The notes: a model not told the origin generated them from the letters alone. A DNA stretch of 64,000 nucleotides from Capitulum mitella (GCA_030062745.1 CP099851.1:6139661-6203660); one strand, 5' to 3'; positions 1 through 11,613 are shown, counted from the stretch's first letter. Translations and numbers: made by a program.

Positions 1-155
1 TGAGCAAACTGACATGTCAAAGAGCACAGACGACAACGTTCAAAACGTTTTCGCCAGGAACAAGCACAAAGGGGTCCGAACCTAGTTAACGGATGGCAAT
101 ATCTTCGGCTGTGACGCGCGTGACCAGTGGCGTCACGGGTCACTGCTGACGTCAC

Positions 156-333
156 CTGATGAGGTAGTCCGTTTGCCACTGGGCCCTCTGACGCCGGCGT
201 CTCCGCACACCCAGACGAGCACGTCGATCAGCTCTTCACCGCACAGGTGGCGGCCGGCAATGTTTTGAGTCGGACTGGCGTGGCGACATACTGCAGCCAG
301 CAACAGAAGTGTTAACAGCCATGAGCCAGTCAT
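156..333 (-). CDS. Insulin gene 1 (RHL type), exon 1 only, cut by window edge
   Basis: First coding exon of a secreted insulin-like precursor. The ATG is at 331-333 on the minus strand, directly after a CTTTTACAG-like tract (here GTTTACAG). The 178-bp exon encodes a hydrophobic signal peptide (about residues 1-20, with a run of Leu), then the B chain with motif RHLCGEEL, Cys at residues 31 and 43, and the C-G-x-x-L-x-x-x-L-x-x-x-C spacing of insulin B chains, ending at a Gly-Lys-Arg processing site. The donor GTGACG follows at 155-150, splitting a codon after its first base (phase 1), as in genes 4 and 5. Exon 2 (C-peptide plus A chain) should lie about 1.2 kb further left, outside the window. 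It retains the B-chain Trp that is a stop in gene 4. Being the outermost gene of the left half, its mirror partner is predicted right of position 64,000. Family assignment is firm; intactness of the whole gene is unknown. Confidence 0.85.
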
Positions 334-398
334 CTGTAAACGGAGCGAAGATCATCTTCAAAAACACTGTCAGACTTGGGATATGGCTCTGCTCCTGT

Positions 399-405
399 CT
401 TTATA
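399..405 (-). promoter_or_regulatory. TATA box candidate of insulin gene 1
   Basis: TATAAAG on the minus strand, about 66 bases upstream of the gene 1 ATG. Genes 4 and 5 have TATAAAGG at a similar distance (78-85 bases), so the placement is supported by three paralogues. The region beyond it (about 410-600) is pyrimidine-rich on the plus strand (CCCTCTCTC runs). Confidence 0.45.
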
Positions 406-811
406 TTTTTTCATCCCCGTTTCTCCATATTTCTCCCCTGCTATCTTATCTTTCCCTTATCCCTCTCTTGATATTATTTTTCTCTTTCTTTACTTCCCTT
501 CCCTCCCCATCTCTCTCCCTCCCTCTCTCCCCTCCCTATTTCTCGTTCCCTCTTTCTTTCTGCTCTAGGTTCTTTGGCTTATCTCGCTCTTTATTTCTCA
601 AAAGCTCCCTTCCGCATCCATGTGAAGATGACCTCGGAACGAAAACTAATGACAGCTCTAGTGTACCGGATATTTTTCAGTATAAGATATGTATATTCGG
701 TTTCAGTATAATATATGTATATTAATATATATATAACACCGGATATATCCAGTATAATGCATTCAGTATATATATGCATATATGTATATACATATAACTA
801 TCAATGTGCCA

Positions 812-1070
812 AACGTGTTTTTAGTAGGATCTTTGAATGCATATTTCATACAAACTGACATATTGCAAAGCAAATCTTGACCAAGTCACAAGATATTTGA
901 CCTTGACGTTTGAGTACTCTGACCTTCACTCACCCTGGTGTATGCAAGCGTTTCAGTGTGCGCACACGTGTTTTTATTAAGGTCTCTGAATGCATGTTTC
1001 ATACAAACCGACATGTCGCAAAGCAAATCTGGATCAGGTCACAAGCTGTTTGACCTTGACCTTTGATGAA
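812..1070 (+). repeat. Two-copy ~156-bp direct repeat of a dispersed element rich in TGACCTTGAC motifs
   Basis: The block starting CGTGTTTTTAGTAGGATC near 812 recurs as CGTGTTTTTATTAAGGTC near 968. Both copies continue through GAATGCAT, TTTCATACAAAC and GCAAAGCAAATCT to TTTGACCTTGAC. Part of the same family appears reversed at about 48,280-48,410. It therefore looks like a dispersed repeat with a local tandem duplication, not a regulatory array of insulin genes. Confidence 0.6.
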
Positions 1071-1751
1071 CTTGGCCCTTATTGCCCCTGGATTTGGTCT
1101 TGGTACATCCATCACTCATGCCCGAATAACGTCCCCTGACTGTGTTCAAGCGGTAATCTTACGCTAGTCCTTTCACAAGGCTCCCATTTGTCAGCGACAA
1201 CCGTTATTTTCGTTATCCTTGACTTCAAATACTTGAAACTTTAAAAATTTCCGGCCGATTTGCGATTTTTCCGTGGCAATCGGCGAGGTATTTATCTGCG
1301 ATAAATGTCGCATAGCGGCAGCCACCAGATCCGATTAATTTCGGAGATTTTCATTAAAAACAGAACGGGGTCACAAGAGGGCCCCTTTCTAGTGCGCATG
1401 CTAGCAGAAAAGGTCCAGATGTTTTTTTGTTTAGGCGTAATTTGTCGCCATGTCTGATGCATGACACAATATTTGCCATTCATGAGTTATCTCCGACATT
1501 TTGTGCATGTTTTCTGGCAGGACGTTGGCCCAGTAACTCTAGGTCTGGGCCCAGCAGTCATCCTCGGCGTGTTCGCCAATGATAAATGCCCTCGTGAACT
1601 AACTAGTGGAACTGGCATGACGATGCTTCGTTTTCAGCGGAACTCTTTGGTGCTTGAAGGCCACGCTCATGGTAATGCTACGTCTTTTCGCTTTCATGGT
1701 GGCTCTCTGGCACTTCGAAAGTGTCTTTTTGATGTTGACATGACGTCAGTA

Positions 1752-1775
1752 GACAGGCACCCTTTGGTGCCTGTC
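1752..1775. other. Perfect 10-bp stem, 4-base loop hairpin
   Basis: GACAGGCACC and its exact complement GGTGCCTGTC flank a CTTT loop. It lies in an otherwise featureless intergenic stretch and no RNA family is recognised. Confidence 0.6.
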
Positions 1776-3952
1776 CGTTTTCATCAAGTCGTCATGGTGC
1801 CCTTCACAGATATCATCAAATAACTTTTAAAAAGGTTGCTATTCCCAATCTCTAGGAACAGGAGTGAACTACAATCCTTAATCCCATGATACCGAAATGA
1901 CTGCAACAGAACTCGTAATCCATTTTGTTACCCTTTCTTCGAATAGCTATTTTTCTCTCAAGCAGCCACAGCAGTAGGTACCACGTTGTTTCTGGTACTG
2001 CCTGTGACGGGTACCGGGCGTCAGCTATCGTACTGCAAACTTCGACCATTTATGAATATTTACTTTGGTAAGGAGCGTCAAGTAATCAGAACGTTGGGTG
2101 GGACATCCTTGCATATTCCTCTGCTTGTAATGAGGCAGTGTCTTGGGGTTCAGAAGGAAACATGGCCTCGTTTTGCATGCAGCTACTTACAATCAATTAT
2201 TACCTTACTGAACAGTTATATATTTTGCATGAACTCAGAAACATAACCACCAACACTTCATGTCGCCATGAGCTACCCAGAATCATCATTGCCGAATGAA
2301 AGACGACGGTGAGCAAGGATTCCAGAAAACGCAATGCAATCCCCAATCCAAACCTAAAAAGGCAACTACAGTCCCTATAAATCGACTGCAATCCAGGATT
2401 CCAAACCTTGCAATCGGAAACCTGGTGACTCCTGTTCCTTCATGTATGTGGTAATATATATTTGCACACCAATATATCTCTTATTCTCACAGGGGCGCAG
2501 CCAAAGTGGAGGGGAGGGGGTACGGGGACCATTTCCCCCATCTTCGGGATGAAACGTTAACGTTCCTTTGCGCACCGCAAAGAAAATACGTAAACGTGTT
2601 CGGTACTCGAAAATAAAATAGTATCTGATGGTTTTCATTTTTGAAGGGGATTAGTTTCTGCATAGTCTTCCTTGGCGCAATCCTGGCTGCGCTACCCTAT
2701 CATTGTGAGGTTTCTTTACTTTCACCCCTGACAACCTTCCAATGAAGATATTCAATCAGAGCACGGCGAGTGGATATACTATACAACTACCTCTTTGTGA
2801 CTCCTGAAACTACCAATGACTCCTTATTTCAAGCATTGTAAACTGAATTATAGATCAGGCAAGGCACACTTGTTCCAGCTGCCCTGCAAATTCGGGCGAA
2901 TGGTTTAACAGTTCGGAACCGAATAGATTCGACACGATTAAGCTCCAGAAAAGGTCCCGGAATGGGGTTGAAGGTGCCTAATGCATCCAGAGTGTTTGTT
3001 TCTCCCTTTTCGGTTGGGATTCCTGCTGTTAAATTCCTTGCTAAAAATTTGCGGAACATCGATTGCACAAACTTGCAGGCAAAAACAAAAACGTGCAGAC
3101 ACATGAAACTTGAGTCATTTTTTATACACCATTTCACATATTGTGTCGATTTTTATACGCAGGGTCACCTCATGTCATTGACCTAGGATAGGCCAGGTTT
3201 GACCACATTCCAAGAAATGAAAATAAACCGACATAACATTTTGCGAAATTTATCCATTCACTTGAAACCTGCGCTTTTGATAGAACATGACAAAGGGAAG
3301 AATTCTGCCATCTCGATTTCTTTTCGGAAATATCCAGGACCTTTGATCTTAGGTCAGCTAAATGCACGACCTTTCCACGTATGTAATTGCGGGTTTGGTT
3401 CGATGGTTTTCAAGTTTGAATACACGCCCTGGTGCCTATCACGTCCTTCGCACAGGTAACTGTACGTCTTGACCTGTGACCTGGGTTCAGGGCACTTTTT
3501 TCCAAACTCTCAGACCTGCAATCCAATATAATAAATCGCTTTGTAGTATTGGAATGTTTAGCATTAAACATATGTACTCCGGAAGCGCTAATATGGTAAG
3601 AACTCATTTGCTACGGATGACCTAGTCCAATTTGACCCAGCCTGACCTGATCAGACACTTTGAAATGTTATGTTTGTTTTCAATGAGAACACCTTATGTA
3701 TGGTCACAAGTGACAAGAACTATACGCATGTCTTCTTCGAGTACAGTTCGCTTTGTAGCAGCTCTCTTATTTTTACTTGTCAAAATAAAACCGTTGCCAT
3801 CGCGTATACAACGTTTCACCTAATATTATGTTTCTACACTGCGGTCGTGCCCACCGTCCGGTATGCGTGTGAGTTCCGTGGAGAATGTTTTTGCGGCATG
3901 GGATTCAGGATGTAAAAACTTTAAAAAATAAAAACAAAAAAAAGATTATGAT

Positions 3953-3957
3953 GTGTG

Positions 3958-4002
<45 letters not shown>
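3953..4002. repeat. (TG)n(TA)n(TG)n microsatellite
   Basis: About 50 bases of alternating purine-pyrimidine dinucleotides; TA run followed by a TG run. Confidence 0.95.
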
Positions 4003-6774
4003 TATAAAAGGTATATAACATGAACCGTTCGCGTTGTTAAAAGATTTTATGCTCGTCGTCTCCGAATAAAAGTGATGCGGCATATGATGCAACAGCTAAA
4101 GGAAACTCCTGACGTATAGGCTTGAACCTTAAACCTTGACTTAGGTTGGTCGCGTTTAACCTTCATATAATAGTTGCAGACTTCGGGTGCGTGCTAGACC
4201 GATTTACCGCGTGTTCCAGCTAAAACTCATTCTGATACAATCAAAAGGAACGCGCCTACCGGTCTTACAAAAAATGCGATTTTTTCCATTCGTTTTCAGC
4301 TTCGTCTGAAATGGTCAGATCTGACTTTAAGTGCCCCTTTTTTCGCCTATCGTGCGTAAACCAGGCCTTCTTTGTACTGCTTATCTTTTGCTTATCTTTT
4401 GAGACACATACTAGCCTCGGTTATCAAAGTTGTCTGCCAAGCATATCAACAGAATAATCTGAACTAAGATGATCCCCAGCGACCTTAAAATTGAACTCAT
4501 GAAAAATGGGCATTCTTTCTCCTGGTTTCGCCAGCGACTTTCCAGCAGTGTTTTTACTTTTGCTGTCGGACGCACGTTTCTCGAGTCTTAGTGGGGACGT
4601 CTCAGGAACCTCCAACCCGGCGAAGATGGATCCCGATACCGGACTGACGAGTTTTAAGAGACTGAGAGTTAAGTTTTCCCGACACAATAACATACTACGT
4701 CACCGCATGGAAACAATCACCTCAAAAGCTGTCATTGCAAACACAATATCTGTAACTTTCTAGCCTCTCAAATGCCACATAATAGGTTCACACGATTTTC
4801 GAAACCTCTGAGCTGAATTTGTTCAACATTTAATTCAAATGTCATCAATTTAAACTGAATAAAAAACTCAATGTAACATTGAAATACAGCGAAGGCAGCA
4901 ACCTTCAACGCCGATTGAAACAAATACCATAATAAAATGGTACAGTGAACGATTTTCAACTGAAAATAGGATTTGTAAGCTCTGCTTAGCAAGTGCAGTA
5001 AAAACTTCTGCTATATAGCAGAGACATAGCCAAACAAAGGTTACAACTCTAGGATTTATGCCTCCTGTTGTTAGCAAGAAGATATAGACACAGTACATCG
5101 CGTTTTGACTAATAAGGACCTGAGTAAAAAGGAAAAAAAACACAGGGAGTCGATCCAGTATTTAAGGTAGAAATATCCTAGAAGTATCAACCCTATTCCG
5201 GTATGGCGGCGCGGGGGACGCCTTCGTAGGCCCCCTCCACCTTTTTGTTCCGCATTTCTAGTACGTTCAGAGCAGCTTCACAGAACGTGCTGAAGCTTTT
5301 CATCTGCTCCTGTTGCGCATTACATCAAATTTTCATAGTTTTAAGCTGCCCACGGGCGGAGCTAAGACACGTTTTTGGGAGGCACCTCAGGCTTTTTTCG
5401 GCATTGCTGAATGTAGAAGGTAAATGATACCAAAAAATGGCGCTGTTAAAACAGAACTTACGACTTAACACGAAAGTATAGATAACAAATTACGTAAGAA
5501 TATGCAGATATTTTTGTTGACCTGAAACCATTTCGCAAGGTTAGGTCGAGGTAAAAATATAAACTTTGGTATTATGCACGGCTTATTTAACTTCGATCCC
5601 AAATTGAAAAGGAAAATGTTCTGCTTATCATAATATTCTTTACCTCCGTTTCACGTTTCCAGGTCGATATCAGGTCAGGTCACGAAGCAATGACTTAAAA
5701 GGTACTCGCGTGCGCCCAACGGAAAGACGATGATGGACAGGACACTCAGAAATATAATCGATTCAAGTAGTTAGAATTATTTTAAAACACTACGCAATGA
5801 GTCTGTCAGCATTTATGTGACTTTGAGGTCATTCAGGGTCATTCGAGGTCAAACGTCATGGGTTAATCAGACGAAAATGTAGCTGTGACAGTTCCCTCTT
5901 TGTCATGTTCATGGCGCAGCCAAAGGCAATTTTATACAAAGAACGTAATACGGGTTGCACTTCATGAGAATAAGAAGACCTGTATCAGCTGAAAGACAAA
6001 CACGATTATGTTGATTCATTTTCATTAATATACCTCCCATTGTTCAAACCGTGCGAATGCCTATGAATTCTGCCAAAAGTATAAATGGGGCCAAAGGGAC
6101 AGTCCCTCGATTAGCTCTCGATTCATGCGCATTACATCAGAATCGGTCCATAAACGTCGGAGTTCTAACACATGAAAATACTCCGTTTTCTCGCGTTTTC
6201 GCCCTCTGTTTTCACGTCTCACATTTTGTTTTTTAATCAAAATGTAGTTTTTCGCACAGAAGCGACTGCTCTTTGTTGCGTTCAAATCACACGAGCAGTT
6301 CCCGAGATATTGCGGGAAATAACCCCTCTACTCGATATTGGAATGCGTCCGTGCGTTGTGGGAATGGGAATAGGGTGAAGTGCTTTTCAACACAAATCCC
6401 TTGCAGCGTAGAAACAAGTCGCCAAGAATTACCCCAAACAGATGAGAAATGAAATGAAATAAGTCAAAACGTTTTACAGAATTTTAATCGAAAGAAATAA
6501 CTAGACATTCCCATCAGCTGACAAAGCTCACTTACCCCAGTGACTGCATGTATAGGTGCTTAAGGCGACTCGTCTGTAGAGCTCTAGATAGTAGTCTCCA
6601 CAGATGAAACACGAACCAATCGGGGCGGTTTTATTCAAACCGAGACTGTGCTTAGTACGCATGCTCAATCCACGCCCCCGCCACACAACATCAATTACAC
6701 CACACGGAGGCATAACGATACCACGTGATCTCCAGTTCAGCGCTGATGGACAGGGCCATTTCCTGTTGCTAAAG

Positions 6775-6901
6775 GCGCGTGCGCAAACCGGGGTATCTTC
6801 CCGGCATAAAAAGCACCTGAGGCGGCCGCATTGGCACTCGTGCCTGCACAAGGAATCAGTGTGGGCATCTGACCACCGATATCACGATAGAAAAAGCGCA
6901 T
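6775..6901 (+). promoter_or_regulatory. Core promoter and non-coding leader exon of insulin gene 2
   Basis: An NRF1-like GCGCGTGCGCA (6775-6785) precedes a TATA box ATAAAAAG (6806-6813). A start site would be expected near 6,835-6,840. The leader ends at 6901 with donor GTGAGC (6902-6907); the leader intron runs 6902-7133 (232 bp) and ends TTTCTCCACAG immediately before the ATG. The same order (NRF1-like site, TATA, leader with GAATCAGTGTGGGCATCTGA, donor GTGAGC) occurs in genes 3, 6 and 7, which is the main support. Confidence 0.7.
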
Positions 6902-7133
6902 GTGAGCGCGAGAGGCATGGACAGAAATGGTGTCTTTTTGAAGTGTTTTGCTACCTCTGCCAAACAATTTCGGCTCTATTATTTTTGGAATATTAGATAC
7001 TGAACAAAAGAAAATCTTTGAGTACGAGGTATCCAAAACAGTTTTCTCTCTCTTATGTTTATGGCAAGAGTTCCTTTCTGATCCAGAAGTGTTCCGTTCC
7101 GACCCACGCTGATCTTTTTGGTTTTCTCCACAG

Positions 7134-8007
7134 ATGACGTTTCTCCGTTTGTTGTCGGTGACCCTGCTTCTCGCCTCCGTCTTCTGTCACGTGATCCTGG
7201 GTCATGACACCGTCAGTTCTTCCGTCCAGAAGCGAGGTGGCTTTTACCTGTGTGGGAAGCAGCTGGCCGACACGCTGGAGTGGCTATGTGGTGAAGCCGG
7301 TATCTACGAACCCAGTGGCAAACGGGCTGCACCAGGTAATCCCCACAGTGTTGCGTGTACCGTGACTTTATTGATATTGCATGGCCCACGGCTATACATA
7401 CCTGGAGAACCTAATCTGCCAATGTGTTTTTCGCATTTAGTGACCAAAGATCCTGTTTCTGTCGAGCTCTTCAACACACTGCCGGGTCCAAGGACCATAA
7501 CTGAAAGGATGTAGAGAATGTGCCCTTCATGTTCTACCAAAACGTCCAGTTATCAAGAACAGACTCGAGCTATCGTAAGTTTGTAAATGATTTATGTAGT
7601 TCTGAATGTGTTAATAAGAGGCACGCTTGTGCATTGACCCTGTGGAAGCTGATATCAGTGCCGCGTCTGCTACGGCTTAGTGGAGTGTTACGGTGGACAT
7701 CGAGCACTCAAAGTTTGGAGTCAGCAACTAATTCTGCTTGTGTGTCCCAACAGCGTCACCCATGAGTGAAAACTGGCGGCTCGAGTCGGGAGAGCTGATG
7801 CCCTGGTCGGCTCCAGGAATGAGCTCCGTACTCCAGCGACAGAACCTCCTGCAGTCGGTATTTACTCCTCACTCCCAGCATGGACGGCTGCTATCTCAGC
7901 AGCTGATGTTCTCACCGGGAGTGAGAGCGAAACGTCAGACGGGCATCGTCGAGGAGTGCTGCTACAACCCCTGTGATATGGCCACGCTGCTCAGCTATTG
8001 CAACTAG
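7134..8007 (+). CDS. Insulin gene 2 (GFY type), complete two coding exons
   Basis: Secreted insulin precursor of 151 residues. Coding exons are 7134-7335 and 7754-8007, with a 418-bp GT-AG phase-1 intron inside the C-peptide, the position conserved in insulin genes. Residues 1-23 form a hydrophobic signal peptide. A short propeptide ends at Lys33-Arg34, then the B chain (about 35-62) carries Cys40 and Cys52 and is closed by Gly-Lys-Arg. The C-peptide spans about 65-128 and ends Arg-Ala-Lys-Arg; it has Gln-Arg where the other copies have Arg-Arg. The A chain (129-151) begins Gln-Thr-Gly-Ile-Val, has Cys136, 137, 141 and 150, and ends Cys-Asn. Six cysteines in total give the vertebrate pattern, without the extra pair common in molluscan insulins. 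The start is the only in-frame ATG after the leader acceptor. Mirror partner is gene 7; older partner is gene 3. Venom versus signalling role is not decidable here. Confidence 0.93.
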
Positions 8008-9660
8008 CCTCAGATACCATCCGGACCGCCTATGTCTTCAACAGTTGGTCAGCGTTGTAAAGGGCACCGCTAGACACCCCAGCATTCTGGAGATAAATGG
8101 TGTGCAAAATGGATAATGGTCAATGTAGCCTTCTACCTCTCGAGCTCTTTGAATGTCGTCAGTTATCATCAACGTCAAAGCTGAAATGTTCTTGCGATGT
8201 GGTCATCTGCGTTAAGCCATCTGTAATTCAGCTGCCGGTCGGTGGAATATGGCTGTGAGGGTTCATGGAACAGTTCGACGTTACGGAGTGCTCATTGATG
8301 GCAGAACTGACAGACTGTGATGCATTGTTCAGCTGTGGTGTGACTAAGCCGCTACAGTTGTCCGTTATCTTCATCGGTGCCTGTTCTGTTAGACGTGAAA
8401 GCCAGGTTACAAAAAATAAATGGCCTACAATGTACCTAGTCTTTGGAATATTTTGTTCCAACTTTTGGCCAAACATTAGGAAAAAGATCGAGAAACAGTT
8501 ACGAAAAAAAAACCATGTCCAAAAGTTGGCGCTCAGACAAAAGTTCGGTTGCGTGTGCACAGCGGAGACCTCTGCTTTCTTCCTTTTCAGTTCTGGGTAT
8601 AGCAGACCGACTATGAAAGACCCGATGAATAATTTTCGTCTGTTTTGAAATACATGGCTTTAACCCAGCACCGCCTGGCGTGTTTTTGTACCCGCTACTG
8701 CCTGCTGATCTCTCAGGATCTAACCGTCGGATCTCAAACAATCTACCACCAATCAATAGCGCCGAGTCTTGCGATTCAGAAAATGCATTGTCAATTCTGG
8801 TCACCTGACTGATGATGTCACAGGTCACGTAAAACCAGGGGGGTGACATTGCCATAGCAACTGTGTGTTCACTGTGAACCACACAGTTCACTGTGACGAA
8901 ACAGCTCTCCGGCGTCCTTACGAATCGCAGTGGAAAAGCGCTTGTTGCATGTTCTTGGGTGGAGTTTGATAAGTTTTAACCATTATTGGCCATCCACATA
9001 TATTTTTCAGTGAACTGTACGTGGCAAGCAACGGCTCCGCAGGTGTAAGTGGTGATTTTATTCAGTTGTGCGGCATTCAGGCCACGTTAAGTTATGCGAC
9101 ATAAATGAAACTTTAATGCAGCAAGATGGACATTGGAAACTGACGAGTTAGACTGAAGATTTCGTGTTGTTTTAATACAGTGTTATCACCTTTTTTGGCA
9201 CTGATTCCATGGTGTCGATGCACTTACCGCACCAGTTCGTTACAAGCAGAATTGCATCATTAACCTAGTTAATAGGCCTCAGGTGTTTGGTGGTGGTGTT
9301 TAGGTTGCTGTATTGTTTTAGATGTTTTTTAGCTAAACCCATTTGATGCGACCACCCAAAATGATACCATGAGTGCGTGATTTACATTTCATTGGTATGT
9401 GTGGTTTTGTAACTTTCAGTATCATATTATGAAATGATTGCCAATGCTGTTCAGGAGCATCAAAAATAGGGTTGTAAAGTAGGGCATTTTACCCCAGAGA
9501 TATGTCATGATGACTGGCCAAAATACTTCTATGTCTAGCATTGCCTGAAGATACAAGCTGCATTAAATGAACTGGCACTAGCTACAACAGCAGGGTAGGT
9601 GGGAGAAGATTGTCGAATCTGTGATAGCATGTAAATTACGTATGTCTAGTAGTACTCTGT
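8008..9660. other. 3' flank of insulin gene 2 and arm-conserved intergenic DNA
   Basis: Contains the gene 2 3' untranslated region, with a candidate polyadenylation signal at 8415-8420. Sequence to about 8,560 also matches the flanks of genes 3, 6 and 7, including the C-A-T-T-G-T-T-C-A-G-C-T-G-T-G-G segment near 8,322. From there to 9,660 it matches the complement of about 60,950-62,160. Short frames here are not conserved as protein. Confidence 0.65.
8415..8420 (+). promoter_or_regulatory. Candidate polyadenylation signal of insulin gene 2
   Basis: AATAAA 408 bases after the stop codon. Gene 7 retains it on the minus strand at 62182-62187 at nearly the same distance; genes 3 and 6 have no exact copy at this point. 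Confidence 0.35.
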
Positions 9661-9670
9661 GGATATAAAG

Positions 9671-9753
9671 TGTGCGTGCGTGTGCGCGTCGCGCGCGCGC
9701 GCGCGCGTGTGTTTGTGTGTGTGTTTATGTGTGTGTGTGTGCGTGTGTGTATG
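9671..9753. repeat. (TG)n/(CG)n microsatellite with Z-DNA potential
   Basis: Alternating TG and CG dinucleotides, including an uninterrupted CG run at about 9,690-9,706. The mirror position in the right arm (60,877-60,930) is mainly a (CA)n tract, so the array has changed since duplication. Confidence 0.9.
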
Positions 9754-9756
9754 TGA

Positions 9757-10165
9757 ATGCTGAATTGAACAAAGCGCTTGGTTTCACACTTCAACACTTG
9801 GTTCCGCGCAAACGCCCTCAAACTGAACGCTTCAAAAACCGAGTTCATCGCTTTTGGAAACCATCAAAATTTGCTCACCCTTTCAATTTTTCAAATCATT
9901 TTTCGTGACGCTGTCCTCGTACCTTGTAAAAAGGTGGAAAACCGGGTTTGGTTTTCGACAAACCCTGTCCAGTGATTCTCATTTGTCACTGATCAGCCGC
10001 CGCTGCATGGGCACCCTGTCGGGCCTCTCGCTTGCGCGGCACTGCCTACCCAATGGTGTACTCATCACTCTCGCCACAGCACTTGTAGTCTCCCAGGTCA
10101 GATATTGCATTTCTGTTTACGGAAATGGATCAGAAAGCCTGGACCAAATTTAAAAGATTCTCAGC
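9757..10165 (+). pseudogene. Non-LTR retrotransposon reverse transcriptase fragment (3' part), frameshifted
   Basis: Conceptual translation shows W-F-R-A-N-A-L-K-L-N-A-S-K-T-E-F-I-A-F-G, the conserved segment after the catalytic core of LINE reverse transcriptases. After a frame change near 9,850-9,930 it continues with R-R-C-M-G-x-L-S-G-L, then L-P-N-G-V-L and S-Q-V-R-Y-C-I-S-V-Y-G-N. It lacks the catalytic core and both termini, so it is dead. It begins at the microsatellite and stops near 10,165. The mirror copy at 60,350-60,850 is split by a later insertion. Clade (CR1, Jockey or similar) is not resolved. Confidence 0.8.
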
Positions 10166-10310
10166 TTTGGTGCCGGAGTAATTGTCGACTGAGGAAAATT
10201 TGGCCATGTATCTGACCTGCGCGACAAACTCAGCTGGCCGCGATCGCAACAGTTCGCAGATTATTGCACATTAAACCTGGCACACGGGGTACTCGGGTGG
10301 GTGTCCGGGC

Positions 10311-10660
10311 AAAATGGAGGGATGTTAGAATGGCGAATGCCTTTTTGGCGAATGTCAGGTGGCGAACGCTGAATAGCGACATGTAAAAATGGTGACATGC
10401 AAAAATGGCGACTGCCCAAATGACGAACGGCAAAATGGTGACATGTACAAATGGTGACACGTTAAAATGGCGACTGGCCGAATGACGAGCGGCAAATTGG
10501 CGACATGTAAAAAAGGCGACATGGCAAGATGGCGAATGGTCAAATGGCGAATGCAAAATGGAGACGTGTAAAAAGGCGACGTGCCAAAATGACGGGCGGC
10601 TGAATGGCGAACAGCAAAATGGCGACCTTGTCAAGATGGCGAAAATGGCTAAATGGTGAA
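10311..10660 (+). repeat. 15-bp ATGGCGA minisatellite, array A
   Basis: Degenerate units of about 15 bases with core AAAATGGCGAC followed by variable ATGT/ATGC/TGGC. Because the period is a multiple of three, it produces a long but meaningless open frame on the minus strand. Related arrays are at 13,388-13,505, 58,677-58,890 and 60,099-60,210. Confidence 0.9.
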
Positions 10661-10672
10661 CACAAACATATA

Positions 10673-10674
<2 letters not shown>

Positions 10675-10724
<50 letters not shown>
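10675..10724. repeat. (TA)n(TG)n microsatellite
   Basis: Pure TA run followed by TG run, abutting the minisatellite. Confidence 0.95.
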
Positions 10725-10785
10725 TGCTGCCGCTGGCCGCCCGGACGTCGCGGCTCTGACGGCGTCCCTGCCCGGATCGGCTTTG

Positions 10786-10842
10786 TCGCATTGTCGACAT
10801 CGTCGACATTGCGACATTGTCGACATTGCGACATTGTCGCGG
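10786..10842. repeat. Short tandem repeat of GTCGACATTGCGACATT-like units
   Basis: Three to four degenerate units built from GTCGACATT and GCGACATT. The core resembles the GGCGACAT of the nearby minisatellite. Confidence 0.7.
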
Positions 10843-11468
10843 TTCACGTGACCGAACCGACCATCTGACCGCGTGGGCCGGCTGGCCACTCTTTTTGACG
10901 TGGTGAAGGACAGAACATTATTGCGGTTTGTGCCCGCTCGGGCAGACCGACTTGTTTTCGCGCGTCATTAAAGTGTTCATCGGGCACATCGGACCACCTT
11001 TCGGTAAGAAACCCTCTATTATACTTATTCATGGTTTCGCGAGATTAAGTTCTTTTCTCTTGATTAACATTTGCATAGAAGCTGGTTACATTGAGATGTA
11101 TTCTAGCTTTGTCCATCGTCGCTGTTGGGCGGTCGCTCGGTGGCGCCACTGATTCTTTGCTCAGTGGCCCTAATCAGGGCTGCACATATCTTGTGATGGC
11201 TGCGAAGCGGTGGGTTTAAGTTTTACTCGCCGCTGCTTTAAGTCGCTTTTTCGAATCGTTTGTTTTTATAATCTCATGTCGTGTGTCTACTGTTTTTGCC
11301 GTTTATTTTCATGTTGTTGGTATGCGATGGGTTGCTTTCTGGAAAATGTTATTGCGATCGATATTGATTTCGGAAACCGTCTGCGTAATACATCACTTGA
11401 ACCAGAGCTGCATTTTGTGCGGGGACGCGTATCGACCGAAGAAACCCGAGAACGCTACAATATATATA

Positions 11469-11532
<64 letters not shown>

Positions 11533-11569
11533 CAAGATTGTACATATATTGTATATATATTGTAACGCT

Positions 11570-11613
<44 letters not shown>

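Larger units (their letters stand above)
406..6760. other. Intergenic region between divergent insulin genes 1 and 2, repeat-bearing
   Basis: No convincing host gene. It contains pyrimidine-rich sequence (410-600), AT-rich TATA repeats (690-800), an approximately 156-bp direct repeat (812-1070), a short perfect hairpin (1752-1775) and a microsatellite (3953-4002). Parts align, inverted and strongly diverged, with the intergenic region of genes 3 and 4: for example the stretch around 2,938-3,020 (a-a-a-a-g-g-t-c-c then t-g-c-a-t-c-c-a) resembles the complement of 27,480-27,530. That is a trace of the older inverted duplication. Open frames here are short and lack family signatures. Confidence 0.6.

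Noticed and set aside
309..725. 138-residue frame next to insulin gene 1
   Set aside because: Low-complexity Ser/Leu/Phe/Pro translation of a pyrimidine-rich promoter tract; it overlaps the leader of gene 1.
1461..1823. 120-residue plus-strand frame
   Set aside because: No family signature, no conserved counterpart, and a perfect hairpin inside it; kept only as intergenic sequence.
10230..10889. 219-residue open frame on the minus strand
   Set aside because: It is produced by the 15-bp minisatellite and a TA array; the His/Phe/Ser repeats reflect the repeat unit, and three frames are open at once.
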